DNA of 64,000 nt from assembly GCF_004803465.1 (NCBI RefSeq), contig NZ_SRSF01000006.1, forward strand, positions 1 to 64,000, written 5' to 3'. The translations under genes and the position numbers were made by a program. This document shows positions 8,519 through 16,975 of the stretch, piece after piece. Below the pieces are notes generated by a model. It worked only from the letters and a program-made list of their open reading frames with translations. It did not search any database and was not told where the DNA came from. Each line of letters begins with the position of its first letter. The stretch's first letter is position 1. Origin of the DNA: Neolewinella litorea. Lineage in GTDB: Bacteria > Bacteroidota > Bacteroidia > Chitinophagales > Saprospiraceae.

Positions 8519-9652
8519 ATGCAACTCTACGACGTCTACTCCCTCTATCCGATTGAACCCGTCCGCGGCGAGGGCAGCTACGTCTTCACCGCCGACGGTA
8601 CCCGCTACTTGGACTTCTACGGCGGGCACGCGGTGATCAGCATCGGGCACGCCCACCCGCACTACGTCCGGATGGTCGCCGATCAGGTCGGCAAACTCGG
8701 CTTCTACAGCAACAGCGTGGAAAATGCCCTGCAGCAGGAGTTGGCGGATAAACTGGGGCGGTTGTCGGGTCTGGACGACTACCAACTTTTCCTCGTCAGC
8801 AGCGGTGCCGAGGCCAACGAGAACGCCCTTAAGCTGGCCAGTTTCCGGACCGGCCGGCGGCGGGTGATCGCCTTCCGGGGCGGGTTCCACGGCCGCACCT
8901 CCGCCGCCGTCAACGCTACGGACAACGAGGGCATCAAGGCCCCCATCAACCGCAACTACCCCGTCACTTTTCTGGAGATCAATGACCTGGACGCGCTGCG
9001 CCGGGAACTCAAGAAGGGCGACGTAGCGGCCGTGATCATCGAGGGTATCCAGGGCATCGGAGGCATTCACATTCCCGACGTCGGTTACCTGGAAGCCCTG
9101 CCGGAATTGTGCCACGCTCACGGCACGCTGCTGATCCTGGATGAGGTACAGTCGGGCTACGGGCGCAGTGGCAAATTCTTTGCTTTCCAACACAGCGATA
9201 TCCGGCCGGACATCATCACCGTAGCCAAGGGCATGGGCAACGGTTTTCCGATCGGGGGTGTGCTGATCGCGCCGGAGATTCCGGCTATCAAAGGACAACT
9301 CGGCACCACCTTCGGCGGAAGCCACCTGGCCTGCGCGGCGGGTATTGCCGTACTTGACGTGCTGGAGCGGGAAGCGCTGATGGACAACGCCAGCCGACTG
9401 GGGGATTACCTGCAAACGGAATTGAAGGCCACCGGACGATTTCGGGAGGTACGGGGGCACGGACTCATGATCGGCCTGGATATGGACGAACCGATCGGCG
9501 AACTGCGGAAGAAACTCCTCTTCGAGCACCAGGTATTTACCGGGTCGGCGAAGGATCCAAATACTATTCGGCTCCTGCCGCCGCTCAATGTTGGGCGGGA
9601 AGACTGCGATGTAGTGATTGGTGCGTTCCGGGAAGCCCTGGTCGCGGGATAG
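8519..9652 (+). CDS. argD: N-acylornithine aminotransferase (class III, PLP)
   Basis: Transfers an amino group from glutamate to the N-acyl-glutamate semialdehyde. The protein has 377 residues. It shows class III aminotransferase landmarks: SSGAEANENALKLA (PLP phosphate binding), FHGRT, LDEVQSGYGR (Asp binding the PLP ring) and TVAKGMGNGFPIGG carrying the Schiff-base lysine near 235. It sits in the arginine operon between argC and argF' with short gaps. A role in lysine synthesis (DapC) is also possible, as for many ArgD proteins. Confidence 0.93.
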   Translation: MQLYDVYSLYPIEPVRGEGSYVFTADGTRYLDFYGGHAVISIGHAHPHYVRMVADQVGKLGFYSNSVENALQQELADKLGRLSGLDDYQLFLVSSGAEANENALKLASFRTGRRRVIAFRGGFHGRTSAAVNATDNEGIKAPINRNYPVTFLEINDLDALRRELKKGDVAAVIIEGIQGIGGIHIPDVGYLEALPELCHAHGTLLILDEVQSGYGRSGKFFAFQHSDIRPDIITVAKGMGNGFPIGGVLIAPEIPAIKGQLGTTFGGSHLACAAGIAVLDVLEREALMDNASRLGDYLQTELKATGRFREVRGHGLMIGLDMDEPIGELRKKLLFEHQVFTGSAKDPNTIRLLPPLNVGREDCDVVIGAFREALVAG

Positions 9653-9688
9653 CGACGGAAACCACCCTAAGCACATACAAACACACCC

Positions 9689-10627
9689 ATGAAGAATTTC
9701 CTCTCCGTCCACGACGCGCCCTCGGTCGGTCGGCTCATCGAGCGGGCCGCAGCCATCAAGGCCGACCCCTTCGACCACGAGCGAACCGGGCACCACAAGA
9801 CCCTGATCAACCTCTTTTTCAATCCCAGCCTGAGGACGCGACTGAGTACCGAAAAGGCCGGAATGACGCTGGGTTTCCAGGTGATCACCATGGATATGGC
9901 CGGGGGCTGGAAGCTGGAATTCGAGGACGGGATAGTTATGAATCTGGACCGCGCCGAACACGTGCGGGAAGCGGCCGGTGTGCTGAGCCAGTACTGCGAT
10001 ATCCTGGCGGTCCGCTCCTTTCCCGAACTGGTGGACCGGGACGCGGACTACGCCGACCGGGTGATCAACGCCTTCGTGAAGTACGCCACCGTACCGGTGG
10101 TCAGTCTGGAATCGGCCATCCGCCATCCGCTGCAGAGCCTGGCCGATTGCCTGACGATCAGCGAGCACCGGCGGTCGGCGCGCCCCCGCGTGGCCCTGAC
10201 CTGGGCACCGCATCCGCGCAAACTGCCACAGGCGGTGGCCAACAGTTTCGCAGAATGGATGGTCAACTGGGGTGAGGTCGACCTGGTGATCGCCAATCCG
10301 GAAGGCTTCGACCTGGCCCCGGAGTTCACCGCCGGTGCCGAGGTGGTGCACGATCAGGCTGCGGCCCTGCGGGGGGCGGAGTTCGTGTACACCAAGAACT
10401 GGTCGAGCTACACCCATTACGGGGCAACCGCCGACCTGCCCGGCTGGATCGTGGATGAGGATAAAATGGCCCTGACCGACAATGCTTACTTCATGCACTG
10501 CCTGCCCGTGCGGCGCAACGTCATCGTTTCGGACGGCGTGCTGAACAGCGACCGCTCCCTGGTGCTGCAGCAGGCCAATAACCGTACCTGGGCGGCCGCG
10601 GCCGTGCTGGAGGCTTTGGCGGGGTAG
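9689..10627 (+). CDS. argF': N-acetyl/N-succinylornithine carbamoyltransferase
   Basis: Carbamoylates an N-acylated ornithine, as in the Bacteroidota and Xanthomonas variant of the pathway. The protein has 312 residues. The carbamoyl-phosphate motif is FFNPSLRTR (43-51); HPLQ SLAD and MHCLPVRRN also fit. It aligns throughout with the recalled Bacteroides fragilis enzyme (for example TWAPHPR, QAVxNSFAEWM), so it is not a standard ArgF. At the residue recalled as Pro90 in the succinylornithine enzyme this protein has Ala89 (DRAEHV), so the acyl group it prefers cannot be read from that position. It is the last clear arginine gene in the window; argB, argE and argH are not present here. Confidence 0.9.
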   Translation: MKNFLSVHDAPSVGRLIERAAAIKADPFDHERTGHHKTLINLFFNPSLRTRLSTEKAGMTLGFQVITMDMAGGWKLEFEDGIVMNLDRAEHVREAAGVLSQYCDILAVRSFPELVDRDADYADRVINAFVKYATVPVVSLESAIRHPLQSLADCLTISEHRRSARPRVALTWAPHPRKLPQAVANSFAEWMVNWGEVDLVIANPEGFDLAPEFTAGAEVVHDQAAALRGAEFVYTKNWSSYTHYGATADLPGWIVDEDKMALTDNAYFMHCLPVRRNVIVSDGVLNSDRSLVLQQANNRTWAAAAVLEALAG

Positions 10628-10729
10628 GGGCATGCCCGGAGGTATGTCGGCACGCGACCCGGACCGCCATCAGGCTCGCCGGGGTAGCCGGGTAAATGGT
10701 ACATTGTCGTTCGTAAAGTGAATGTCCCT

Positions 10730-12148
10730 ATGGCCCGCCAACTCCTAGAAACCGAACAGAAAGCCCTCGAAATTAACCTCAACCCCAAGATCTACGGCAC
10801 CTTCGCCGAGATCGGGGCCGGACAGGAGGTTGCCCGACACTTTTTCCAGGTGGGCGCGGCGGCCGGCACCATCGCCAAGACGATGAGTGCCTATGACAAG
10901 GTGTACTCCGACCAGATCTACGGGGTGGAACCCAGCGGGCGCTACGTCTGTGAAAGCCGCATCCACAAGATGCTCGACCACGAGTACGACCTGATGGTCG
11001 ACCGACTGCGGCACGACCGGCCGGAAACCAACTTCTTCGTCTTCGCCGATACGGTGGCCGCCATCAACTACACCCGTACCATCCGGGGCAACGGTTGGCT
11101 GGGTCTGCGCTTCGAACTATCCCCCAACGGCGGACCCAATGACCTGCTGCTCCACGCGCGTATGCTCGACAACGATAACCAGTTGCAGCAGCAGGCCATC
11201 GGTATCCTGGGGGTGAACATGATATACGGTGCCTTCCGCCTGCACGACGACCCCGAAGCACTGGTGGAAAGTCTCCTCGATGGCTTGAAAGGCCGGATCG
11301 CCATCGACATGATGGTGCTGAGTGGAGCGGACTTTTCGGTGGATAACCGTTTGCTCAGTCTGTGGCTGGTGAAGCACGGCCTGACCGACATAACCATGTT
11401 CGACCCACGGGGCCGTAGCATTCACCCCAGTGAGTTCCTGTACAAGAAGGCCGTGATGGTGGTGCGCGGGAGCTTCCGCCCCACTACGCTCGTGAATGCC
11501 GACATGCTGGAATCCGGCTACCGGCAATTCCGGTCGGAGGAAAACATCGACCCCTCGAAGAGTTTCCTGCTGACCGAACTCACGCTGGACAACTTGCAAC
11601 ACAGTTCGGAGTTGAACGAGCGGGACTACCTCCACCGGGCCACCCTGCTCAACGCATTGGGGCAGACCGTAATCATCAGCAACTACCACCGCTACGGCGA
11701 CCTGATCGAGTACCTCTCGCTCTACAAGGTGTCGCCGCTCGGCATCGTAGTGGGGGTGAATGATTTGCTGCAGCTCATCAGCGACAAATACTACGCCAAC
11801 CAGGACGGCCGGCTGCTGGCCGCCTTCGGGGAGATATTCACCCGTAACGTTAAACTGTACGTATACCCGGCGCAGCAGGAGGGAAGTGCCGACCTGATGA
11901 CGGCCGAGAACGTACCGATCCCGGAAGGCGTCAAGTTCCTTTACCGCCACCTCATCGACAGCGGGCAAATTGTGGACATCGAGGGCTTCAACCCCAATAT
12001 CCTCCACATCTACAGCCGGAACGTACTGGAGATGATCCGTGCCGGGGAAGACGGCTGGGAGAAGATGGTCCCCGACCGCGTGGCCAAGTTGGTGAAAGGC
12101 GACTGCCTGTTCGGTTACCCTTCGGAAAAGTTGGAGTTCGAATACTAG
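10730..12148 (+). CDS. Conserved protein of unknown function (472 residues)
   Basis: The protein begins MARQLLETEQKALEINLN and continues with KIYGTFAEIGAGQEVARHFF, a sequence I recognise as very well conserved in Bacteroidota and some other phyla. I know no proven function; names given to homologs are inconsistent and I do not use them. There is no signal peptide or membrane segment, so it should be cytoplasmic. NHR/Asp-rich motifs (VLSGADFSVDNRLLSLWLV, MFDPRGRSIHPSEFLYKKA, ISNYHRYGDL) suggest an enzyme. The start at 10730 was preferred to a GTG at 10718. It follows argF' after 102 bases and may be a separate transcription unit. Confidence 0.85.
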   Translation: MARQLLETEQKALEINLNPKIYGTFAEIGAGQEVARHFFQVGAAAGTIAKTMSAYDKVYSDQIYGVEPSGRYVCESRIHKMLDHEYDLMVDRLRHDRPETNFFVFADTVAAINYTRTIRGNGWLGLRFELSPNGGPNDLLLHARMLDNDNQLQQQAIGILGVNMIYGAFRLHDDPEALVESLLDGLKGRIAIDMMVLSGADFSVDNRLLSLWLVKHGLTDITMFDPRGRSIHPSEFLYKKAVMVVRGSFRPTTLVNADMLESGYRQFRSEENIDPSKSFLLTELTLDNLQHSSELNERDYLHRATLLNALGQTVIISNYHRYGDLIEYLSLYKVSPLGIVVGVNDLLQLISDKYYANQDGRLLAAFGEIFTRNVKLYVYPAQQEGSADLMTAENVPIPEGVKFLYRHLIDSGQIVDIEGFNPNILHIYSRNVLEMIRAGEDGWEKMVPDRVAKLVKGDCLFGYPSEKLEFEY

Positions 12149-12288
12149 CACGGTGGCCTTCGCAACCCACTCGGCGGGGGCGAGGGAATTGTCCGGCCAG
12201 CGTAATAACCGCCGACTCCCGGTGTATCGACAACCAAAGTAGGCGGACAGGTGTAAATACAGAACCATCATCAAGAAAATAATACTGT

Positions 12289-12705
12289 ATGTACCCCGTC
12301 GAGCTTACCATCCCGATGTCAAAGGACCTGACCAATTTCGGGTTTGAGTCCCTCACCACGCCCGAGGCAGTGGATGCCGCCCTCGGCCAGGAAGAAGGAA
12401 CCGCCCTGCTGGTGGTCAACTCCGTATGCGGCTGTGCCGCCGCCAACGCCCGCCCCGGCGCGAAGTTGGCCGTCAAGAACGAACACAAGCCCGACCGGCT
12501 GTACACGGTCTTTGCCGGCGTAGACCGCGAGGCGACCGCCCAGGCCCGTGAGCACCTGCTGCCTTACCCCCCGAGCAGCCCCAGCATTGCCCTTTTCAAG
12601 GACGGCAAGCTGGTCCACTTCCTGGAGCGCCACCACATTGAAGGCCGCCCGGCGGAAGTGATCGCCCAGAACCTCAAAATGGCTTTCGACCGCTACTGCT
12701 CCTAG
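12289..12705 (+). CDS. Bacilliredoxin, BrxA/BrxB family
   Basis: A 138-residue thioredoxin-fold protein that opens MYPVELTIPMSKDLTNFGFE, typical of the BrxA/BrxB (YphP/YqiW) family. The CGC redox motif is at Cys47-Cys49. In Firmicutes these proteins remove bacillithiol from mixed disulfides; in Bacteroidota some species make bacillithiol, so a similar role is likely but not shown. A strong terminator follows, so the gene is transcribed alone. Confidence 0.9.
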   Translation: MYPVELTIPMSKDLTNFGFESLTTPEAVDAALGQEEGTALLVVNSVCGCAAANARPGAKLAVKNEHKPDRLYTVFAGVDREATAQAREHLLPYPPSSPSIALFKDGKLVHFLERHHIEGRPAEVIAQNLKMAFDRYCS

Positions 12706-12730
12706 TCAGCCGGCGATAAGAAAGGTTTAA

Positions 12731-12763
12731 CGCCCCGGGAATGGACTTTCCCGGGGCGTTTTC
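12731..12763 (+). terminator. Intrinsic terminator after the bacilliredoxin gene
   Basis: CGCCCCGGGAA pairs with TTCCCGGGGCG across a six-base loop and is followed by TTTTCTGTT. It is one of the strongest terminators in the window. Confidence 0.93.
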
Positions 12764-12780
12764 TGTTGTTAGGACGATCT

Positions 12781-13227
12781 TTGCACCGGATAAACCCTCG
12801 CGATTTGCCTTTACTGTTCGCCATTATAGCCCTGCTCTTTCCCTTCCACACCCCCCAAACGGTGAACGTGGAAGTGGTCAGCTCCACCGCCGGCGGCGAA
12901 ATTTACCTGGCCGTGTACGACAGCGCCGACGGTTTTGAAAACGACGACCACGTAGCGAACGCCCGCCACCTCATGGGCGAGGAGGCCCTGCGAGCGGAGT
13001 TGGACCTCAGTCTGCCCCGGGCTGGCCGTTACGTCGTAGCCGCCTTCCAGGACCTGAACGGCAACGGTCTGCTCGACCGGAATTTCCTGGGCGTACCGAC
13101 CGAGCCCTACGGTTTCGGCAAACTGCCGCCCAGCAAATGGCGCGCCCCCTCCTTCGGTGAGCTGGTTACCCACATCCAGGGTGCCGACCATTTGGTCATA
13201 GAGATGCGGCATTGGAAGGACTATTAG
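12781..13227 (+). CDS. DUF2141-family exported protein
   Basis: About 148 residues. A hydrophobic stretch (LPLLFAIIALLFPF) acts as a signal peptide, followed by the DUF2141 core with AAFQDLNGNGLLDRN, VPTEPYGFG and an ending LVIEMRHW. The DLNGNGKLD-like motif resembles a calcium-binding loop; the function of the family is not known. No ATG is available; TTG codons at 12766, 12781 and 12805 are all in frame. I chose 12781 because it gives a basic n-region and avoids the terminator; this start is uncertain. Confidence 0.75.
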   Translation: MHRINPRDLPLLFAIIALLFPFHTPQTVNVEVVSSTAGGEIYLAVYDSADGFENDDHVANARHLMGEEALRAELDLSLPRAGRYVVAAFQDLNGNGLLDRNFLGVPTEPYGFGKLPPSKWRAPSFGELVTHIQGADHLVIEMRHWKDY

Positions 13228-13337
13228 GAGCGTAGGGTCTTGTCCTCCGGCTGGATTGGTTCCACCTGCTTGGGCGGAATAGTGTTTGTAGCGTCGACTT
13301 GAGTCGGCCTGCTGCTTTGTTTTCGGGTATTTTCGGC

Positions 13338-13666
13338 AGCTTGACGGCTGAAGCCGTCGCTACTGCAACGGGTTGAGGGCTTTCAAGCCCGATTTGCGCA
13401 CCAAGCTGCTGTTTTTTTAGCAGCTTGACGGCTAAAGCCATCGCTACAAAACGGGTTGAGGGCTTTCAAGCCCGATTTGCGCACCAAGCTGCTGTTTTTT
13501 TAGCAGCTTGACGGCTGAAGCCATCGCTACGCGTACAACGGGCCGTCGGGCCTGTGGCCCGACGTAAACAGAGCTGTGCGAGGAGGGAACGCCCGCGAAA
13601 ATTTGGCCCACGCGGCGCGTGGGCCGTCCGATATTGGAGCAGCCTGACGGATGAAGCCATCGCTAC
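13338..13666. repeat. Direct repeats with a GACGGCT/AGCCGTC hairpin (REP-like)
   Basis: This entry also covers the gene-free stretch 13228-13679. A unit beginning CAGCTTGACGGCTGAAGCC recurs at 13338, 13422 and 13505 (spacing 84 and 83 bases), with a degenerate fourth core at 13639-13666. The first two units also share GGGTTGAGGGCTTTCAAGCC and GCACCAAGCTGCTGTTTTTT. The core GACGGCT GA AGCCGTC is an inverted repeat; other copies have lost one pair. The stretch lies between two genes on the plus strand. It contains no convincing gene. Confidence 0.85.
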
Positions 13667-13679
13667 AGTATATTCGGGT

Positions 13680-14498
13680 ATGACCACGCCCATTATCTCC
13701 GCCGAAGAACTATCCTCGCTGCTTGCCGACAATCCGCTGGTGCTGGATTGCCGCTTTGACCTCATGGCCCCGGACGCGGGGCGGCAGCAATACCTCGAAA
13801 GCCACATACCCGGCGCCCGCTACCTGCACCTCAATGAGGACCTTTCCGGAACCGTTGTGCCCGGCAAGACGGGGCGCCATCCCCTGCCGGACCGGCACGA
13901 CTTCGCTCGCCTGATGGGCAGCCTGGGCCTTACCCCGGACCGGCCCGTGGTGGCCTACGACGACAAGGGCGGCGGCATCGCCGCGCGGGCCTGGTGGCTG
14001 ATCAAGGACCTGGGCCACGACGCCGTGGCGGTGCTGGACGGCGGTTACGACGCCTGGCTAGAAATCGGCGGCCGCACCGAATGGGGCCCGGTAATGGCCG
14101 AGCCTGCGGAACCCTACCCCCTGGCGCCTGCCGGCAGACTCGGCACCCGCGACCGCGCCCAGACGGAGCAACTCCGGAAAGATCCCTCCTGCACGCTGGT
14201 CGATTCCCGTACACCCGAGCGCTACCGCGGCGAAGTGGAGCCCATCGATCCGGTGGCCGGACACATCCCCGGAGCGATCAACCTCCCGTGGCCGGATAAT
14301 CTCGAGAACGGCAAATTCAAAAGTCGGGAAGCCCTGCGCGAACGCTTCGCTGCACTGCAAAAAGAGCCGCAGCAGAATGTTTTCTACTGCGGCTCTGGCG
14401 TGACGGCCTGTCACAATATCCTGGCGTACTACTACGCCTTTGATGAACTCCCCGCCCTGTATCCGGGCAGCTGGAGTGAGTACCTGCTAGCTGAATAG
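13680..14498 (+). CDS. Rhodanese-type sulfurtransferase (SseA/TST-like)
   Basis: A 272-residue protein with two tandem rhodanese domains. The first (1-~130) lacks the active cysteine; the second carries the persulfide cysteine in FYCGSGVTACHN (near 238). The CGSGVTA loop is characteristic of 3-mercaptopyruvate or thiosulfate sulfurtransferases. The ATG at 13680 was chosen because the upstream extension is encoded by repeats. The last 12 bases overlap the convergent nucleotidyltransferase gene. Confidence 0.9.
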   Translation: MTTPIISAEELSSLLADNPLVLDCRFDLMAPDAGRQQYLESHIPGARYLHLNEDLSGTVVPGKTGRHPLPDRHDFARLMGSLGLTPDRPVVAYDDKGGGIAARAWWLIKDLGHDAVAVLDGGYDAWLEIGGRTEWGPVMAEPAEPYPLAPAGRLGTRDRAQTEQLRKDPSCTLVDSRTPERYRGEVEPIDPVAGHIPGAINLPWPDNLENGKFKSREALRERFAALQKEPQQNVFYCGSGVTACHNILAYYYAFDELPALYPGSWSEYLLAE

Positions 14499-15401
14499 TG
14501 GGCTGGGGTAAGTATTCTCGGCCACCAGCATGCTGAAGGCTTCCTGTACCTTGGGTTTGTCTTCCTGGTAGGTTACGCCGTACCACTTGTCTTCGCTGAC
14601 GAGGACCTTCACCTTGGCACTGCCGTCTTTGATCATGCCGTCGACGAGTTCGGGAATGAGGTATTCGGCACGGGGGTTGTCCTTGTTGTCGCGGGCAAAC
14701 TCCGTGAAGCCCTTTTCGAGGCGGTCGAAGATGGAGGGGTGGAAGCCCCAGAAATTCATGGACACCACGGCGTCGTCGGCCAGTTCGTAGCGGTGGCCGT
14801 CTTCACCCAGGTAGGTGACCTTATTGTCGTTGCCGCGCTGGATCTTCAGGCGCTCGTTGACGTCGCGCAGCAGGTAATCTTCGGCGACGACGGTCACGCC
14901 GCGGTTAACGGTGCCGTGGTCGGAGAGGGTGCGGTGGAGGACGTAGCCCACCATGGCAAAGGTTTCGGGGTCGGCTTCGGCCACCAGGAAGGAGGCCATT
15001 TTCTGGAAGGCTTCTACCCCGTAGTAGTCGTCGGCGTTGATGACGGCGAAGGGCTCGTTCACCACGTCCTTGGCCACGAGCATGGCGTGGGAGGTTCCCC
15101 AAGGCTTTTCCCGCTTTTCCGGGTCAACGTCGTCGGGAACGAAACTGTCCATGCCCTGGAAGGCGTAGGCTACCTCGATCTGATCCTTGAACTTGCCGTC
15201 GAACTTCTCCCGGAAGGGGGCTTCGATGTCCTTGCGAATGACGAACACCACCTTACCGAATCCGGCGCGGATGGCGTCATAAATAGAGTATTCGATGATG
15301 CCTTCCTCGCTAGGGCCTACGCCGTCGATCTGCTTGAGACCGCCGTAGCGACTGCCCATACCGGCGGCCAGAATGACTAAAGTGGGTTTGGTAACTGCCA
15401 T
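14487..15401 (-). CDS. Sugar-phosphate nucleotidyltransferase-like protein
   Basis: The 304-residue protein starts MAVTKPTLVILAAGMGSRYGGLKQ, the NTP-binding motif of the nucleotidyltransferase (NTP_transferase) superfamily. AVINADDYYG holds the metal-binding aspartates, and WGTSHAMLVAKD contacts the base. The exact sugar is not evident; a homologous group is common in Bacteroidota as a stand-alone cytoplasmic protein. Its end overlaps the sulfurtransferase gene by 12 bases. It is followed upstream by a small membrane protein gene on the same strand, 23 bases away. Confidence 0.85.
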   Translation of the reverse strand: MAVTKPTLVILAAGMGSRYGGLKQIDGVGPSEEGIIEYSIYDAIRAGFGKVVFVIRKDIEAPFREKFDGKFKDQIEVAYAFQGMDSFVPDDVDPEKREKPWGTSHAMLVAKDVVNEPFAVINADDYYGVEAFQKMASFLVAEADPETFAMVGYVLHRTLSDHGTVNRGVTVVAEDYLLRDVNERLKIQRGNDNKVTYLGEDGHRYELADDAVVSMNFWGFHPSIFDRLEKGFTEFARDNKDNPRAEYLIPELVDGMIKDGSAKVKVLVSEDKWYGVTYQEDKPKVQEAFSMLVAENTYPSPLFS

Positions 15402-15424
15402 GAAAGTATTTTTCTGTAGAGCGG

Positions 15425-16090
15425 CTAGGAGAGCCGTTTGTTTATCTGTGCCGACCGAAAATTGGTGGCTTCACGGTAGGTAAGGTAGTATGCGTACCCG
15501 TAGGCACCAAACAGGCTCAGCATTCCGGTGAGGAAGACGTAGAAGCTCAGGCGGGTGGCGACGTCGGCGTAAACGGGGAAAAAATTCTGGATTACCAGGA
15601 GGTTGAGGGTCACGACCAGGGCGGTCAGCAGCATGCACAGGATACAGGCGGCGCGGCCGAACTGCAGTACCTCCCGCTGCTGCCGGAACAGGGTAGTGCG
15701 CAGGAATCGGACGTAAACGTCGCGCCGCGGCCGCATCCGGATCAATTCCCGCAGCACGTGCTCGGCGGTGCCGTATTCCTGGATGCGGAAGGCACTGGCG
15801 GCCTTGCGGAAGAGCTGGTACTCGTAAATCTCCTCCTCCCGGCCCGGTACGTAGCGTATGTCGTGCCGGATACTGGCGTGGATGACCAGGTCCACCATTA
15901 GCTGGTGCTGGCGGTAAGCGCCCGTCTCGAAAAGGGCATCGACGTAGTGGACGGTCAGTTCGAAGTTCTCCAACACGTCGAGGCGCCCGATCTCCTGCTC
16001 CCGCTCTTCGTACATGCGGATGATGCGGTGGTAATCGGCCGGGTCGACGGCCCGCAGTTCGCGATAGAGTTGGGAGTAGTGGCGCGGCAT
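15425..16090 (-). CDS. Membrane protein of unknown function
   Basis: A 221-residue protein. Residues 1-~150 are helical and charged (MPRHYSQLYRELRAVDPADY), compatible with TPR-like packing; two membrane segments follow (ACILCMLLTALVVTLNLLVI and LSFYVFLTGMLSLFGAYGYA). The start at 16090 was preferred because the nine-residue extension upstream lies over AT-rich promoter-like sequence. It lies upstream of the nucleotidyltransferase gene and is probably co-transcribed with it. I do not recognise the family. Confidence 0.75.
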   Translation of the reverse strand: MPRHYSQLYRELRAVDPADYHRIIRMYEEREQEIGRLDVLENFELTVHYVDALFETGAYRQHQLMVDLVIHASIRHDIRYVPGREEEIYEYQLFRKAASAFRIQEYGTAEHVLRELIRMRPRRDVYVRFLRTTLFRQQREVLQFGRAACILCMLLTALVVTLNLLVIQNFFPVYADVATRLSFYVFLTGMLSLFGAYGYAYYLTYREATNFRSAQINKRLS

Positions 16091-16286
16091 GAAAAATTTA
16101 CCGTTTGTGATATACAATGTACGAGCTGCGGCTCTCTCGCGTCGCGCGTATACCGGCTAAAATGCGCTTGCCTCAGCGATCAGGACCCGTGCGGGTGTAC
16201 ACTGGCACAACTGCGTTTTGGAGGGTTCGGTTTTGGTAAAGGCCAGGCATTGATACGGCCTGCAATGATAAATTGCAAATGGGCAA

Positions 16287-16318
16287 TTGTAAATCGGACA
16301 TCCCGCTCCCTACCTTCG
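16287..16318 (+). promoter_or_regulatory. Promoter of the SH3-domain gene, apparently leaderless
   Basis: TTG (16287-16289), 21 bases, then TACCTTCG (16311-16318), one base off TAnnTTTG. The predicted transcript start is about 16322 and the ATG is at 16323, so the mRNA would have practically no leader. Confidence 0.6.
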
Positions 16319-16322
16319 CGCC

Positions 16323-16952
16323 ATGGCTTCTCCGCAACGCAGCACCTCACAGTTCGTCCCGTTCATCCTGGTGTCACTGGTCACCCTGGTCTTCATGATC
16401 TGGGCCATGCGCCGCTGCAACGAGAACGACAGCGATTACGCCATGATTGAGGAGCAGGCAACGCGGGAAGACTACCTGGAGCGGCGTGACAGCATCCTGC
16501 GCGACAGCATCCGCAAACTGCAGGCGGCCCAGGCACTGGCCACTCCCGCCGAATCACTCCTCTCGGACGCGGAGCAGGAAGCCCTCGCGCGCGAAGCCGC
16601 CCTGCTGCGGGCCCGTACCCAACCCCTGCCGGGCGACAGCGTGAACGTCGTGCCCGGCCGCACCCCCCGGCAGATCGTGGTGCAGAAGGAGACCACCCTC
16701 TACAGCACCATCGACGGCCTGAACGTTCGCGTGCAGCCCCGCCTCGGAGCGGCCGTCATCGGTCGGCTCAGCCTGTACGAGCCCGTGACCTTCATGAACG
16801 AGACAACCGACTCCCTCTACCAGATCGATCTGGGCGAGATCACGCCCACCGCCCCCTGGGTGAAGATCCGCATGTCGAACGGTCAGCAAGGCTGGGTATA
16901 CGGTGCCGGGGTAGATTACTACAAGTACAAACTCGAGGGCGTCCTCAACTAA
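16323..16952 (+). CDS. Membrane-anchored SH3-domain protein
   Basis: A 209-residue protein. One membrane segment (FVPFILVSLVTLVFMIWAM, about 11-29) anchors it; a charged coiled stretch (40-100) follows, and the C-terminal half is a bacterial SH3-like domain (LNVRVQPRLGAAVIGRL ... WVKIRMSNGQQGWVYG). Such domains often bind peptidoglycan. It should face the periplasm. It is 23 bases upstream of the LpxD-like gene, suggesting co-transcription and an envelope role. Confidence 0.8.
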   Translation: MASPQRSTSQFVPFILVSLVTLVFMIWAMRRCNENDSDYAMIEEQATREDYLERRDSILRDSIRKLQAAQALATPAESLLSDAEQEALAREAALLRARTQPLPGDSVNVVPGRTPRQIVVQKETTLYSTIDGLNVRVQPRLGAAVIGRLSLYEPVTFMNETTDSLYQIDLGEITPTAPWVKIRMSNGQQGWVYGAGVDYYKYKLEGVLN

Positions 16953-16975
16953 GGCCTGCCCCGCAATCCCCCGCC

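Noticed and set aside
8459-10633. A 724-codon open frame antisense to argD and argF'
   Set aside because: It mirrors two clear enzyme genes; GC-rich codon use leaves the opposite strand open. Its protein has no recognisable domains.
13554-13679. Longer start for the sulfurtransferase
   Set aside because: The extension lies in repeat sequence and is not part of the rhodanese fold.
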